Below are positions 1 to 7,071 of a stretch of DNA of 16,138 nt, piece by piece. This DNA is from DAOTZS01 sp034434335. Its GTDB lineage: Bacteria > Chloroflexota > Anaerolineae > CG2-30-64-16. Within the stretch, counting starts at the first letter, position 1. Each line of letters begins with the position of its first letter. The stretch lies in the NCBI GenBank assembly GCA_034434335.1, contig DAOTZS010000016.1, forward strand, positions 1-16,138, in the 5' to 3' direction. The translations under genes and the position numbers were made by a program. The notes beneath the pieces are model-generated. The model did no database searches. It saw only the letters and a list, made by a program, of their open reading frames with translations, and was not told the DNA's origin.

Positions 1-132
1 TATGGGGATATCTACCCCTGGGGCCTGCTGATGGCCGCTTCCCTCATCATTTCGATACCAGTGGTGATATTCTACATGTACGGCCAGCGCTACATGGTGG
101 CAGGCCTCACCGCCGGAGGGGTCAAAGGCTAA
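1..132 (+). CDS. Carbohydrate ABC transporter permease, MalG type (C-terminal fragment)
   Basis: The window opens inside this gene, and only the last 43 residues are present. They read YGDIYPWGLLMAAS, then a hydrophobic segment (about residues 10-27 of the fragment), then a short tail ending in GLTAGGVKG before TAA. That ending (W-G-x-L-M-A-A-S, a last membrane helix, then QRY-x-V-x-G-L-T-x-G-x-V-K-G) is the usual C-terminus of MalG/UgpE-type inner-membrane permeases of CUT1 sugar ABC transporters. The partner permease, substrate-binding protein and ATPase must lie upstream. Together with the downstream dehydratase and oxidoreductase it suggests that the imported sugar or sugar acid is broken down by those enzymes. 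Identification rests on the C-terminal signature only. Confidence 0.82.
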   Translation, partial: YGDIYPWGLLMAASLIISIPVVIFYMYGQRYMVAGLTAGGVKG

Positions 133-138
133 TGTAAT

Positions 139-179
139 GCGAGCTTCAGCTCGCACCAGAAGGCGAGCTAAAGCTCGCC
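139..179. repeat. Two tandem short palindromes
   Basis: Two near-perfect palindromes lie just after the permease stop. Positions 139-154 have 7-bp arms (GCGAGCT/AGCTCGC) around TC. Positions 162-179 have 8-bp arms (GGCGAGCT/AGCTCGCC) around AA. The arms are almost the same sequence, so the right arm of one can also pair with the left arm of the other. No T-tract follows, so a simple intrinsic terminator is not clear. They look like a small dispersed palindromic repeat that may act as an mRNA 3' end or processing site. Confidence 0.6.
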
Positions 180-243
180 CTACGAGCACCTCAGGCATCG
201 GCGAGCCGTGCATCGCCACCCACGAATTATGCGGCCGGCCTCA

Positions 244-269
244 ACCTGGTGTATCCTATACCCCCAGGT
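244..269. promoter_or_regulatory. Imperfect palindrome upstream of the dehydratase, possible operator
   Basis: ACCTGG (244-249) and CCAGGT (264-269) form outer arms, and GTAT/ATAC form inner arms around CCT. The site lies about 50 nt upstream of the dehydratase start. The TGGT-containing symmetry resembles operators of GntR-type regulators, but no regulator gene is present in the window to support this. It could equally be an mRNA hairpin. No convincing -35/-10 pair was found nearby. Confidence 0.3.
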
Positions 270-317
270 GCCTGACCACCTTTTATCCTCACATTTGCTA
301 CCAGGCAAAGGAGAACC

Positions 318-1490
318 ATGAAGATCACCGACCTCAAGACAGCCGTCATCCAGGGCAACTTCGAATGGATCCTGGTGCGCGTCTACACCGATGAGGGAAT
401 CGTCGGCCTGGGAGAATGTTACTGGGGCGCCGGCGTGGAGCCCATCGTGCACCGGTTGCGGCCACTGCTCGTGGACGAAGACCCTCATAACATTGACTGG
501 CTCTACCAGAAGATGGTACGTGGGATGTCGGGGTGTGGTTCTACCGGTGGGGCGGTGGTGGCTGCCATCAGCGGGGTGGAGTTGGCCCTGTGGGACATCA
601 AGGGGCAGGCCCTGGGCACCCCCATCTACAACCTGCTCGGCGGCCGCTATCGGCAACGCATCCGGGTGTATGCCGACTGCGGCCATGGGGATGCGCCAAC
701 GCCATCTGCCTGGGCAGAAAGGGCTCAGGCAGCCCTGGCGCGAGGCTTCACCGCCATCAAGTTCGACATTGACAACATCGCGCCCGAGCGCTTTGCCGAC
801 CCTTATCATGTCGGCGTCGGACCCCGGCAGGGATGGCTCCAGGGCCAACAGCGCCCCCTTTCCCCCCGCGAGCTGGACCTGATGGTGAAGCTGGTGGCCG
901 CAGTGCGCGAGGCCATCGGGCCGGAAATTGAACTGGCCCTTGACTGTCACTGGAATTACAACACTCGCGATGCCATCCAACTGGCGCACGAGATGGCACC
1001 CTTCCGGCCCATGTGGCTCGAAGATCCGGTGCCCCCCGACAATATCGAAGCCCTGAAGCGGGTCACCGACTGTTCGCCGGTCCCCATTTGTTCGGGCGAA
1101 AACCACTACACCCGCCACGGCCTGCGCCCCATGATCACCACCCAGGCTGTAGACATCATCCAGCCCGACATCCCCAAAGTCGGCGGCCTGCTGGAAGCCA
1201 AGAAGATCGCCGACCTGGCCGACATCTACTACATCCCTCTCGCGGCGCACAACGTCTCCAGCCCCATTGCCACCCTGGCGGCTTGCCATGCCTGCGCGAC
1301 CATGCGCAACTTCTCTGTATTGGAGTTCCATGCCCAGGATGTTCCCTGGTGGGACGAGTTGGTAGTGGCCGATCAGCCCCTGATCAGGGAAGGTTATATC
1401 GCACTGCCCGATAGACCCGGACTGGGGGTTGTGCTCAACGAGGAGGTGGCGCGACGCCACCTGCGAGAGGATAGCACCTTCTTTGCCTGA
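318..1490 (+). CDS. Enolase-superfamily sugar-acid dehydratase (mandelate racemase/muconate lactonizing family)
   Basis: This 390-residue protein has the normal length and order of the family: an N-terminal capping domain (about 1-120) and a TIM barrel (about 130-370). The three expected metal ligands are visible: D209 (in LDCHWNYN), E235 (WLEDP) and E261 (SGENHY). H311 (AAHNVSSP) and D284 (QPDIPKVGG) form the His-Asp dyad typical of the mandelate racemase subgroup. H211, two residues after the first ligand, resembles the D-x-H arrangement of mannonate/galactonate-type dehydratases. Position 148-150 is K-F-D, not the K-x-K of racemases. It probably dehydrates an aldonic acid in the cytoplasm to a 2-keto-3-deoxy acid; the exact sugar cannot be read from sequence. 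AAGGAGAA precedes the ATG at good spacing. It follows the sugar permease and precedes an oxidoreductase. Confidence 0.87.
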   Translation: MKITDLKTAVIQGNFEWILVRVYTDEGIVGLGECYWGAGVEPIVHRLRPLLVDEDPHNIDWLYQKMVRGMSGCGSTGGAVVAAISGVELALWDIKGQALGTPIYNLLGGRYRQRIRVYADCGHGDAPTPSAWAERAQAALARGFTAIKFDIDNIAPERFADPYHVGVGPRQGWLQGQQRPLSPRELDLMVKLVAAVREAIGPEIELALDCHWNYNTRDAIQLAHEMAPFRPMWLEDPVPPDNIEALKRVTDCSPVPICSGENHYTRHGLRPMITTQAVDIIQPDIPKVGGLLEAKKIADLADIYYIPLAAHNVSSPIATLAACHACATMRNFSVLEFHAQDVPWWDELVVADQPLIREGYIALPDRPGLGVVLNEEVARRHLREDSTFFA

Positions 1491-1539
1491 GACAGGGCCA
1501 GATCAGCCTCCTGGCCGGCAGGACTCAACGAGGTAATCT

Positions 1540-2595
1540 ATGACTAACGAACTTCCCAAAATCCGCTTCTCGGCGATCGGCCTCAACCACGGGCACATCT
1601 ACGGCCAGGTTAACCTCCTCCTGCGCGCTGGCGCCGAGCTGGTGTCCTTCTACTCCCCCGAGCCCGACCCGCACTCGGAAGAGGGCCAGGCCCTGGTGGC
1701 CCAGTTTGCCCAGGCCTATCCTCAGGCACGGCTGGCCCGCTGCGAGGAGGAGATCCTGGCCGACCCCACCATCCACCTGATCGTCAGCGCCGCCATCCCC
1801 AGCGAGCGTGCTCCCCTGGGCGTGCGTGCCATGCTGCATGGCAAAGACTACATGAGCGACAAAGGCGCGCCCACCACCCTGGAGCAACTGGCCGAGGTGC
1901 GACGGGTGCAGGCCGCCACTGGCCGCATCTACTCCATTTGCTTCAGCGAACGCTTCGAAAACCCTGCCACCGTCAAGGCCGGCGAACTGGTCAGGGCAGG
2001 GGCAATCGGGCAGGTGGTGCAGACCGTCGGCCTGGGCCCCCATCGCATGCGCCCGGCCACCCGGCCGGCGTGGTTCTTCCAGCGGGCCCGCTACGGCGGC
2101 ATCCTGATTGACATTGCCTCCCACCAGATTGACCAGTTCCTCTATTTCACCGGCTCTTCTCACGCCCGCGTGGTATCTTCCCTGGTGGCCAACTATAACC
2201 ACCCCCAATACCCCGAGCTGGAAGACTTCGGCGAGCTGCTCCTCCAGGGGGAGCAGGCCACTGGGTACATCCGGGTGGACTGGTTCACGCCGGAAGGGCT
2301 GGAGACATGGGGCGATACCCGCCTCTTCATCCTCGGCACTGAAGGCTATATCGAGGTGCGCAAGAACTGCGACATCGCCGGCCGCACGGGCGCCAACCAC
2401 CTGTTCCTGGTTGACCAGAAGGGAACCCACTACATAAGCTGCGAAGGCGGCGACCTCCCCTACGGCCGCCAACTGCTCTACGACATTGTGCACCGCACCG
2501 AGACTGCCATGCCACAGGAGCACTGCTTCCGAGTCTGCGAGCTGGCGCTCCAGGCCCAGGCACAGGCCCAGAGATCAGGATATCTCCGGGAATAA
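1540..2595 (+). CDS. Gfo/Idh/MocA-family oxidoreductase, atypical
   Basis: This 351-residue cytoplasmic protein has an N-terminal Rossmann half (about 7-130) and a C-terminal beta-sheet half. The family is recognisable from DPTIHLIVSAA, the helix carrying the conserved lysine, and YGGILIDIASHQIDQFLYFTG in the second domain. Two motifs are unusual. The dinucleotide loop is AIGLNHGHIYG rather than GxGxxG, and the usual E-K-P is D107-K108-G109, so the lysine is kept but its neighbours are changed. It may therefore act on an unusual sugar derivative or bind cofactor differently. Start: AACGAGGT precedes ATG 1540. It lies 49 nt after the dehydratase and probably shares its transcript. Its likely original downstream partner was the DegV gene, now separated by a MITE. 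Confidence 0.85.
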   Translation: MTNELPKIRFSAIGLNHGHIYGQVNLLLRAGAELVSFYSPEPDPHSEEGQALVAQFAQAYPQARLARCEEEILADPTIHLIVSAAIPSERAPLGVRAMLHGKDYMSDKGAPTTLEQLAEVRRVQAATGRIYSICFSERFENPATVKAGELVRAGAIGQVVQTVGLGPHRMRPATRPAWFFQRARYGGILIDIASHQIDQFLYFTGSSHARVVSSLVANYNHPQYPELEDFGELLLQGEQATGYIRVDWFTPEGLETWGDTRLFILGTEGYIEVRKNCDIAGRTGANHLFLVDQKGTHYISCEGGDLPYGRQLLYDIVHRTETAMPQEHCFRVCELALQAQAQAQRSGYLRE

Positions 2596-2597
2596 CT

Positions 2598-2803
2598 GCT
2601 GGAGGGAAACTATTCAGCGGTGACTGGAAGGGCCACGCCGAGGGCTCGCCCGAGGCGTCACCCTTTTGGGGCTTGCGGCCAGTGGTCGGCCTTCGCCGAC
2701 CTCTCTGGTGATGCACACATGAAGGGTGTCGGCGGAGGCCGACACCCGGCACGAAGTGCCCAGGAGTGGCGATTTCAATCGGCCTGAATAGTTACGCTGG
2801 AGG
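2598..2803 (+). mobile_element. MITE copy 1 (IS66-type ends) with 8-bp target duplication
   Basis: The element body is 2606-2795 (190 bp). The right end is CTGAATAGTTAC (2784-2795). The left end is GAAACTATTCAG (2606-2617), its inverted complement with one mismatch. The 8-bp direct repeat GCTGGAGG flanks it exactly at 2598-2605 and 2796-2803. The inside is rich in hairpins (for example GGTCGGCC/GGCCGACC-type arms near 2684-2702 and GTGTCGGC/GCCGACAC near 2727-2746) and has no coding capacity. A second, inverted copy is at 14453-14615. Copy 1 carries about 27 extra bases near 2631-2656. GTAA-type ends with 8-bp duplications are known for the IS66 family, so it is probably mobilised by an IS66 transposase not present here. 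Confidence 0.85.
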
Positions 2804-2808
2804 TAAAC

Positions 2809-3672
2809 ATGTCGCGCCCAACGCGCTATGCTATCATCACCGACACCGATTCAAGCCTGCCGGCCGACCTGGCCGGCCGCTATGGCATCCGGCAGGTGCC
2901 CATCAACGTGCACTTCGGCGACGAAACGTTCCGGACCGGGATAGACATTGACGATGCCGGGTTGTTCGCCCGGGTAGACCGGGAGGGCAAGCTGCCCAAG
3001 ACCTCGGCGCCCAGCCCGGGCCAATTTGCGGAGGTTTTCCAGGAGGCTTTCGATGCCGGGGCGGAGGCCATCATCTGCTTCTGCGTCAGCAGCCAGATCA
3101 GCAGGACGTACAACGCAGCCCTGGCCGCGCGCGACCTGCTGCCCGGCCGGGAGATCACCGTGGTGGACACCAGGAGCGTGTCCATGGGGCAGGGGTTCAT
3201 GGTGCTGGCCGCGGCCGAGGCCGCCCAGGACGGGGCCGATGGGCAGGGTATTATCGCCCGCGCTGAAGCTGTACGTGAGCGGACCTGCATTTTCGGTGCG
3301 CTGGCCACCCTCAAGTACCTGGCCATGAGCGGCCGCGTTGGGCATCTGGCCGCCGGCATGGCCGGCCTGCTGGACGTCAAGCCGATCCTGACCTTGCGCG
3401 ATGGCAAGCTGGAGATGCTGGAACGGGTGCGTACCCGTAAGCGGGCCTGGGCGCGCATGATCGAGCTGACCGCCGAGGCGTTGGCTGGCCGGCCCGTCGA
3501 GCGTATGGCAGTGCTGCATGTCAACGCAGTGGAGGATGCGCGTGCCTTTGAAGAGCAGCTACGCAGCGCCCTGCCATGCCCAGAGACAATCCTTACGGTC
3601 GAATTCACCCCCGGCCTATCGGTGCACACGGGTGCCGGGCTGGTAGGCGTGGCTGCCGTTGCCGCGGGATAA
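2809..3672 (+). CDS. DegV family protein (fatty-acid-binding)
   Basis: This 287-residue protein is the usual length for DegV/FakB-like proteins. Family marks in order are: IITDTDSSLP (8-18), where the D-S-S start motif lies; TSAPSPGQF (65-73), the T-S-x-P-S motif; CVSSQISRTYNAA (92-104); VVDTRSVSMGQG (118-129); LKYLAMSGRVGH; KPIL; an R-rich R-x-R-x-R stretch; and HTGAGLVGV near the C-terminus. DegV proteins bind a fatty acid in the cleft between two domains; FakB members present it to the kinase FakA. No FakA-like gene is seen here. The ribosome binding site GGAGG (2799-2803) lies in the right target duplication of the MITE, 5 nt before ATG. The gene probably once followed the Gfo/Idh gene directly. 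Confidence 0.9.
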   Translation: MSRPTRYAIITDTDSSLPADLAGRYGIRQVPINVHFGDETFRTGIDIDDAGLFARVDREGKLPKTSAPSPGQFAEVFQEAFDAGAEAIICFCVSSQISRTYNAALAARDLLPGREITVVDTRSVSMGQGFMVLAAAEAAQDGADGQGIIARAEAVRERTCIFGALATLKYLAMSGRVGHLAAGMAGLLDVKPILTLRDGKLEMLERVRTRKRAWARMIELTAEALAGRPVERMAVLHVNAVEDARAFEEQLRSALPCPETILTVEFTPGLSVHTGAGLVGVAAVAAG

Positions 3673-3719
3673 GGCCGCTGAATTGGCCCAGAGCCAGCAG
3701 TCCAGTGTCTTCTCAACAA

Positions 3720-3993
3720 CAGGAGTTACGCACTTTGAGGCGTATCGCCCCATCCCCCTACTGCTTTGTTGGGCTGGATTCTACACTTTCCGGATTGACC
3801 CCCCACCCCCGGCCCGTGCTTGCCTCCCGCGCAGCAGGACGCCCCCTATCAGGGGGCGGGGAGATCGGCATTAAGGGGGTTTCTGGGGCGGCTTCGCCGC
3901 CCCAGAAACCCCTTCCAAAGAATTCCCCCGCCCCCGATTGGGGGCGGGGGCTAGGGGGTGGGGGCACAGCGCAGTGCAACTGTATAACTCCTG
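3720..3993 (+). repeat. Inverted-repeat element A, hairpin-rich, non-coding
   Basis: The 274-bp unit is bounded by CAGGAGTTA (3720-3728) and TAACTCCTG (3985-3993). Inside is a perfect 17-bp stem with TTC loop (3876-3912) and an 11-bp G/C stem with GATT loop (3925-3950). An inverted relative, element B (14236-14431), matches at both ends and in both hairpins. Copy A has about 70 extra bases between its left end and the large stem. No open reading frame with protein-like features lies within it. No target duplication is evident, so whether it is a transposable MITE or another dispersed structured repeat is unclear. It fills most of the 401-nt gap before the next gene; the remaining 80 nt hold only a ribosome binding site. 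Confidence 0.78.
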
Positions 3994-4073
3994 AAAGGCC
4001 TCGCTGCCAATTGCCTGGCATTTTCAAGCTCTGAGGCTTCCTGATTACCATTTGATGAGGAGGTAGATGGTCC

Positions 4074-5087
4074 ATGCTTGCCTATTATGTAAAGGTGCCA
4101 CGTCAGTTCGAATTGCGTACAGTCGAAGTCGGCCCGCTGGCACCTGACGAAGCCCTGGTTCAGGTGAAAGCGTGCGGGGTGTGTGGCTGGGATGTGCTCG
4201 TCGCCACTCAGGTGGCCACCGACTGGATGGGCATCGGCCACGAGTTTTCCGGCGTCGTGGCCGAGGTCGGCTCTGCCGTCACGGCTTTCAAGCCCGGCGA
4301 CCGGGTGGTGGTGGAGAATGCCACTTACTGCGGCCTCTGCCGGCACTGCAAGAACGGCGACGTCATCCACTGCACCCATCTGTTCCACTATCTCTCCCCG
4401 GGGGCCTTTGCCGAGTATGTGCGGGTGAAGGCCCAATCGCTGATCAAGAGCGGGGAGCTGGATTTCCCCACCGCCGCGCTGGCCGAGCCACTCACCGTGG
4501 CCATTGACATGGTCGAGGCGGCCGAGATCCCGCTGGGCGCGCGGGTGGCCGTCTTTGGGCCCGGCCCCATCGGCCTGATGATCGCCCGCCTGGCCAGGCT
4601 GGTAGGGGCCAGCAAGGTCTACCTGACGGGCCACAGCCACTCGCGCCGGCGCTGGGAGGTGGCCCGCAAGCTGGGCGTGGATGAGCTGGTCTTCGTGGAC
4701 CAGGTGGACGTGCGGGAGTACTTCCGCCAACAGGAGCCCGAGGGCCTCGACCGCGTCCTGGTCACCTCGCCGCCCAACACGGTAGCCGACGCCATCGCCA
4801 TCACCCGCTTCGGCGGGATCATCACCTACAACGGCATCAAGTTCGGCGACGCGCAGAACATTAGCTTTGACGGCAACGATTTCCATTTCCGGCGCCTGCA
4901 ACTGCGGGGCGTGCACTCGATCCCCAACCTGGGCTGGCCCAAGGCCCTGGACCTGCTCCAGCGCCGCGTCATTGACCCAGACGACTTCATCTCCCACCGC
5001 TTCAGCTTCAATCAGGTGCCGGAAGCAATCGCCTGCGCTATCGAGCAGCGTAGCGAGACCGTCAAAGTGATGGTCATCTGGCCGTGA
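4074..5087 (+). CDS. Zinc-dependent alcohol dehydrogenase (MDR superfamily)
   Basis: This 337-residue protein is a complete medium-chain dehydrogenase. Catalytic zinc ligands are C37 (CGVCGWDV), H56-E57 (GHEFSG) and E138 (LAEPL). The structural zinc site is intact: C86, C89, C92 and C100 in YCGLCRHCKNGDVIHC. The NAD(P)-binding loop is GPGPIG (162-167). Such enzymes in sugar clusters oxidise a polyol or sugar hydroxyl in the cytoplasm; the substrate cannot be assigned. The start is supported by GAGGAGG about 10 nt before ATG 4074. It is the first gene of a tight five-gene operon: its TGA lies 10 nt before the next ATG. No clear promoter was found in the 80 nt between element A and the gene, so transcription may start further upstream. 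Confidence 0.9.
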   Translation: MLAYYVKVPRQFELRTVEVGPLAPDEALVQVKACGVCGWDVLVATQVATDWMGIGHEFSGVVAEVGSAVTAFKPGDRVVVENATYCGLCRHCKNGDVIHCTHLFHYLSPGAFAEYVRVKAQSLIKSGELDFPTAALAEPLTVAIDMVEAAEIPLGARVAVFGPGPIGLMIARLARLVGASKVYLTGHSHSRRRWEVARKLGVDELVFVDQVDVREYFRQQEPEGLDRVLVTSPPNTVADAIAITRFGGIITYNGIKFGDAQNISFDGNDFHFRRLQLRGVHSIPNLGWPKALDLLQRRVIDPDDFISHRFSFNQVPEAIACAIEQRSETVKVMVIWP

Positions 5088-5097
5088 GGTAAAGCCT

Positions 5098-5940
5098 ATG
5101 TCTGAAATGTCCACCTTTCCGAGAACTACCGTTGGGGGGGTGAGCCTGCCCCGCCTGCTGATCGGCACCAATTGGTTCCTTGGCTACTCGCACACCAGCC
5201 TGGCCAAAGATCGCTTCATCAAGGAACTGCAAAGCCGCGAACGTATCGCTGAAATCCTGGCCGTGTTCCTGTCCGCGGGCATTGATGCGATCATGGCCCC
5301 TCCTTCTCCCTACCTGGAAGAGGCGATCCGGGCTGCTGAGGATCGCGTCGGCCGCGGCATGATCCGCATCCTCACCCCCAGCTTCAAGCTGGGCCCTGGG
5401 GGCCCGGCCGAAGATGAACCAGAGGCAGCTTTCGACCGCTGCAAGGCCCTCGGCGCCACCTTCTGCCTGCCCCACCAGTGTGTCACCGATGCCCTGGTGG
5501 ACCGCATGCACGGCGTGATCCGCGATCTGGACAGGTACACCAGCATGATCCGCGCCCGAGGGATGATCCCCGGCCTCTCCACCCATATGCCCGAGACGGT
5601 GGTGCTGGCCGACAAGATGGGCGCCGACGTGGAAACCTACATCCAGATCTACAACGCCGCCGGCTTTCTGATGCAGGTCGAGGCCGACTGGGTAATGCGG
5701 ATCATCCACCAGGCCAAGAAACCGGTTATGACCATTAAGCCGCTGGCGGCCGGCCGGCTGCTGCCAATAGTGGGCCTGGCCTTCGTCTGGAGCACCATCC
5801 GCGAGCAAGACATGGTCACCATCGGCACCACGTCGGCCGACGAAGCGCGCGAGGTGATCGAGCTCTCCCTCGATCTGCTCCAGGGCCGCCAGCCAAACCA
5901 CGAGCTGCAATGGACACGCAGCAAGATCTCTTTGACATGA
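5098..5940 (+). CDS. Aldo/keto-reductase-like TIM-barrel protein of unknown function
   Basis: This 280-residue protein has features of a TIM barrel. The N-terminus has LLIGTNWFLGYSHTSLAKD (20-38), followed by alternating helix/strand segments. The C-terminal third has MTIKPLAAGRLLP (211-223), then DMVTIGTTSADEAREVIELS (238-257), which is like the last strands and cofactor-facing helix of aldo/keto reductases. The usual Asp-Tyr-Lys-His catalytic set could not be placed with confidence, so it may be an aldolase/isomerase-like barrel or a degenerate reductase. GAGGT at 5086-5090 overlaps the upstream stop and sits 7 nt before ATG 5098, which indicates translational coupling. Its place between an alcohol dehydrogenase and a Gfo/Idh enzyme suggests work on an oxidised sugar intermediate. 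The function is not known. Confidence 0.7.
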   Translation: MSEMSTFPRTTVGGVSLPRLLIGTNWFLGYSHTSLAKDRFIKELQSRERIAEILAVFLSAGIDAIMAPPSPYLEEAIRAAEDRVGRGMIRILTPSFKLGPGGPAEDEPEAAFDRCKALGATFCLPHQCVTDALVDRMHGVIRDLDRYTSMIRARGMIPGLSTHMPETVVLADKMGADVETYIQIYNAAGFLMQVEADWVMRIIHQAKKPVMTIKPLAAGRLLPIVGLAFVWSTIREQDMVTIGTTSADEAREVIELSLDLLQGRQPNHELQWTRSKISLT

Positions 5941-5954
5941 AAGAGGAGCACATC

Positions 5955-7058
5955 ATGACCCCCAAAGTCAAGATCGGCATCATCGGATGCGGAAACATCA
6001 GCCCGGCGTACATCAAGGGATGCCGGGCGTTCGAGATCCTGGACCTGGTGGCCTGCGCGGATATTGACATGGCCCGGGCCAGGAATCGGGCTGCGGAGTT
6101 CAACATCCCGCTGGCCTGCACAGTGGAAGAGCTGTTGGCCAACCCGGAGATCAAGATCGTCGTCAACCTCACCACTCCCAAGGCGCATACCGAAGTCAAC
6201 CTGGCGGCCATCGCGGCCGGGAAGAACGTCCACTGCGAGAAGCCGTTGGCACTGACCCGGGAGGAAGGCCAGCGCGTGCTGGCTGCGGCGAAGGAGCGAG
6301 GGGTGCTGGTGGGTTGCGCACCCGATACCTTCCTGGGCGGCGGCATTCAGACCTGCCGTAAGCTGATTGACGATGGCTGGATCGGCGAGCCGGTGGCGGC
6401 GACCGCGTTCATGACCTGCCACGGCCACGAGAGCTGGCACCCCGATCCCGAGTTCTACTACCAGGTGGGGGGCGGCCCCATGCTCGACATGGGCCCCTAC
6501 TACCTGACCGCGCTGGTCAACCTCATCGGCCCCATCCGCCGGGTCACCGGCTCCACCCGCATCACCTTCCCCGAACGGCTGATCACCAGCCAGCCCAAGT
6601 ATGGCACACGGATCAAGGTGGAGGTGGCCACCCATGTGGCCGGGGTGATGGACTTCGCCAACGGCGCCATCGGCACCATCATCACCAGTTTCGACGTCTG
6701 GGCCGCCAACCTGCCGCGCATCGAGATCTACGGCACCACCGGCTCGCTGAGCGTGCCCGACCCCAACGGCTTCACCGGGCCGGTGCGCATCCGCCGCGCC
6801 GGCGCGGCCGAGTGGAGCGAAATCCCCCTCACCCACAGCCCCGACGTGGGCCGCGGGATCGGTGTCGCAGACATGGCCTACGCTCTGACCTATGGCCGGC
6901 CACATCGCGCCAGCGGTGAGCTGGCCTACCACGTCCTGGACGTGATGCACGCCTTCGAGGATGCCTCGCGCAGCGGCTGTCATGTTACCATCGCCAGCGC
7001 CTGTGCCCGGCCGGCACCTCTGCCCCTGGGCCTTGAACCGGGCAAACTCGACAAATGA
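5955..7058 (+). CDS. Gfo/Idh/MocA-family oxidoreductase
   Basis: This is a typical 367-residue member. The N-terminal Rossmann loop is GIIGCGNIS (8-16). The catalytic lysine lies in HCEKPLALT (E95-K96-P97). The second domain has GGGPMLDMGPYY with the conserved Asp. The enzyme probably oxidises or reduces a sugar ring hydroxyl with NAD(P). Earlier in-frame ATGs exist at 5910 and 5937, the latter overlapping the upstream TGA as ATGA. ATG 5955 is preferred because AAAGAGGAG ends 6 nt before it and the protein then begins MTPKVKIGIIG, as in relatives. The gap to the upstream stop is 14 nt and to the downstream ATG 13 nt. With the neighbouring ThuA-like gene it recalls the ThuA/ThuB pairing of trehalose-oxidation loci. 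Confidence 0.9.
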   Translation: MTPKVKIGIIGCGNISPAYIKGCRAFEILDLVACADIDMARARNRAAEFNIPLACTVEELLANPEIKIVVNLTTPKAHTEVNLAAIAAGKNVHCEKPLALTREEGQRVLAAAKERGVLVGCAPDTFLGGGIQTCRKLIDDGWIGEPVAATAFMTCHGHESWHPDPEFYYQVGGGPMLDMGPYYLTALVNLIGPIRRVTGSTRITFPERLITSQPKYGTRIKVEVATHVAGVMDFANGAIGTIITSFDVWAANLPRIEIYGTTGSLSVPDPNGFTGPVRIRRAGAAEWSEIPLTHSPDVGRGIGVADMAYALTYGRPHRASGELAYHVLDVMHAFEDASRSGCHVTIASACARPAPLPLGLEPGKLDK

Positions 7059-7071
7059 GAGGAAAAAAAAC

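Noticed and set aside
180..1460. Long minus-strand open frame opposite the dehydratase
   Set aside because: It is the GC-rich shadow of the enolase-superfamily gene. Its translation has no recognisable domain, while the plus strand has all catalytic residues.
3576..4034. Open frames across element A
   Set aside because: Low-complexity Pro/Gly/Arg translations from a GC-rich repeat, without a ribosome binding site or any protein motif.
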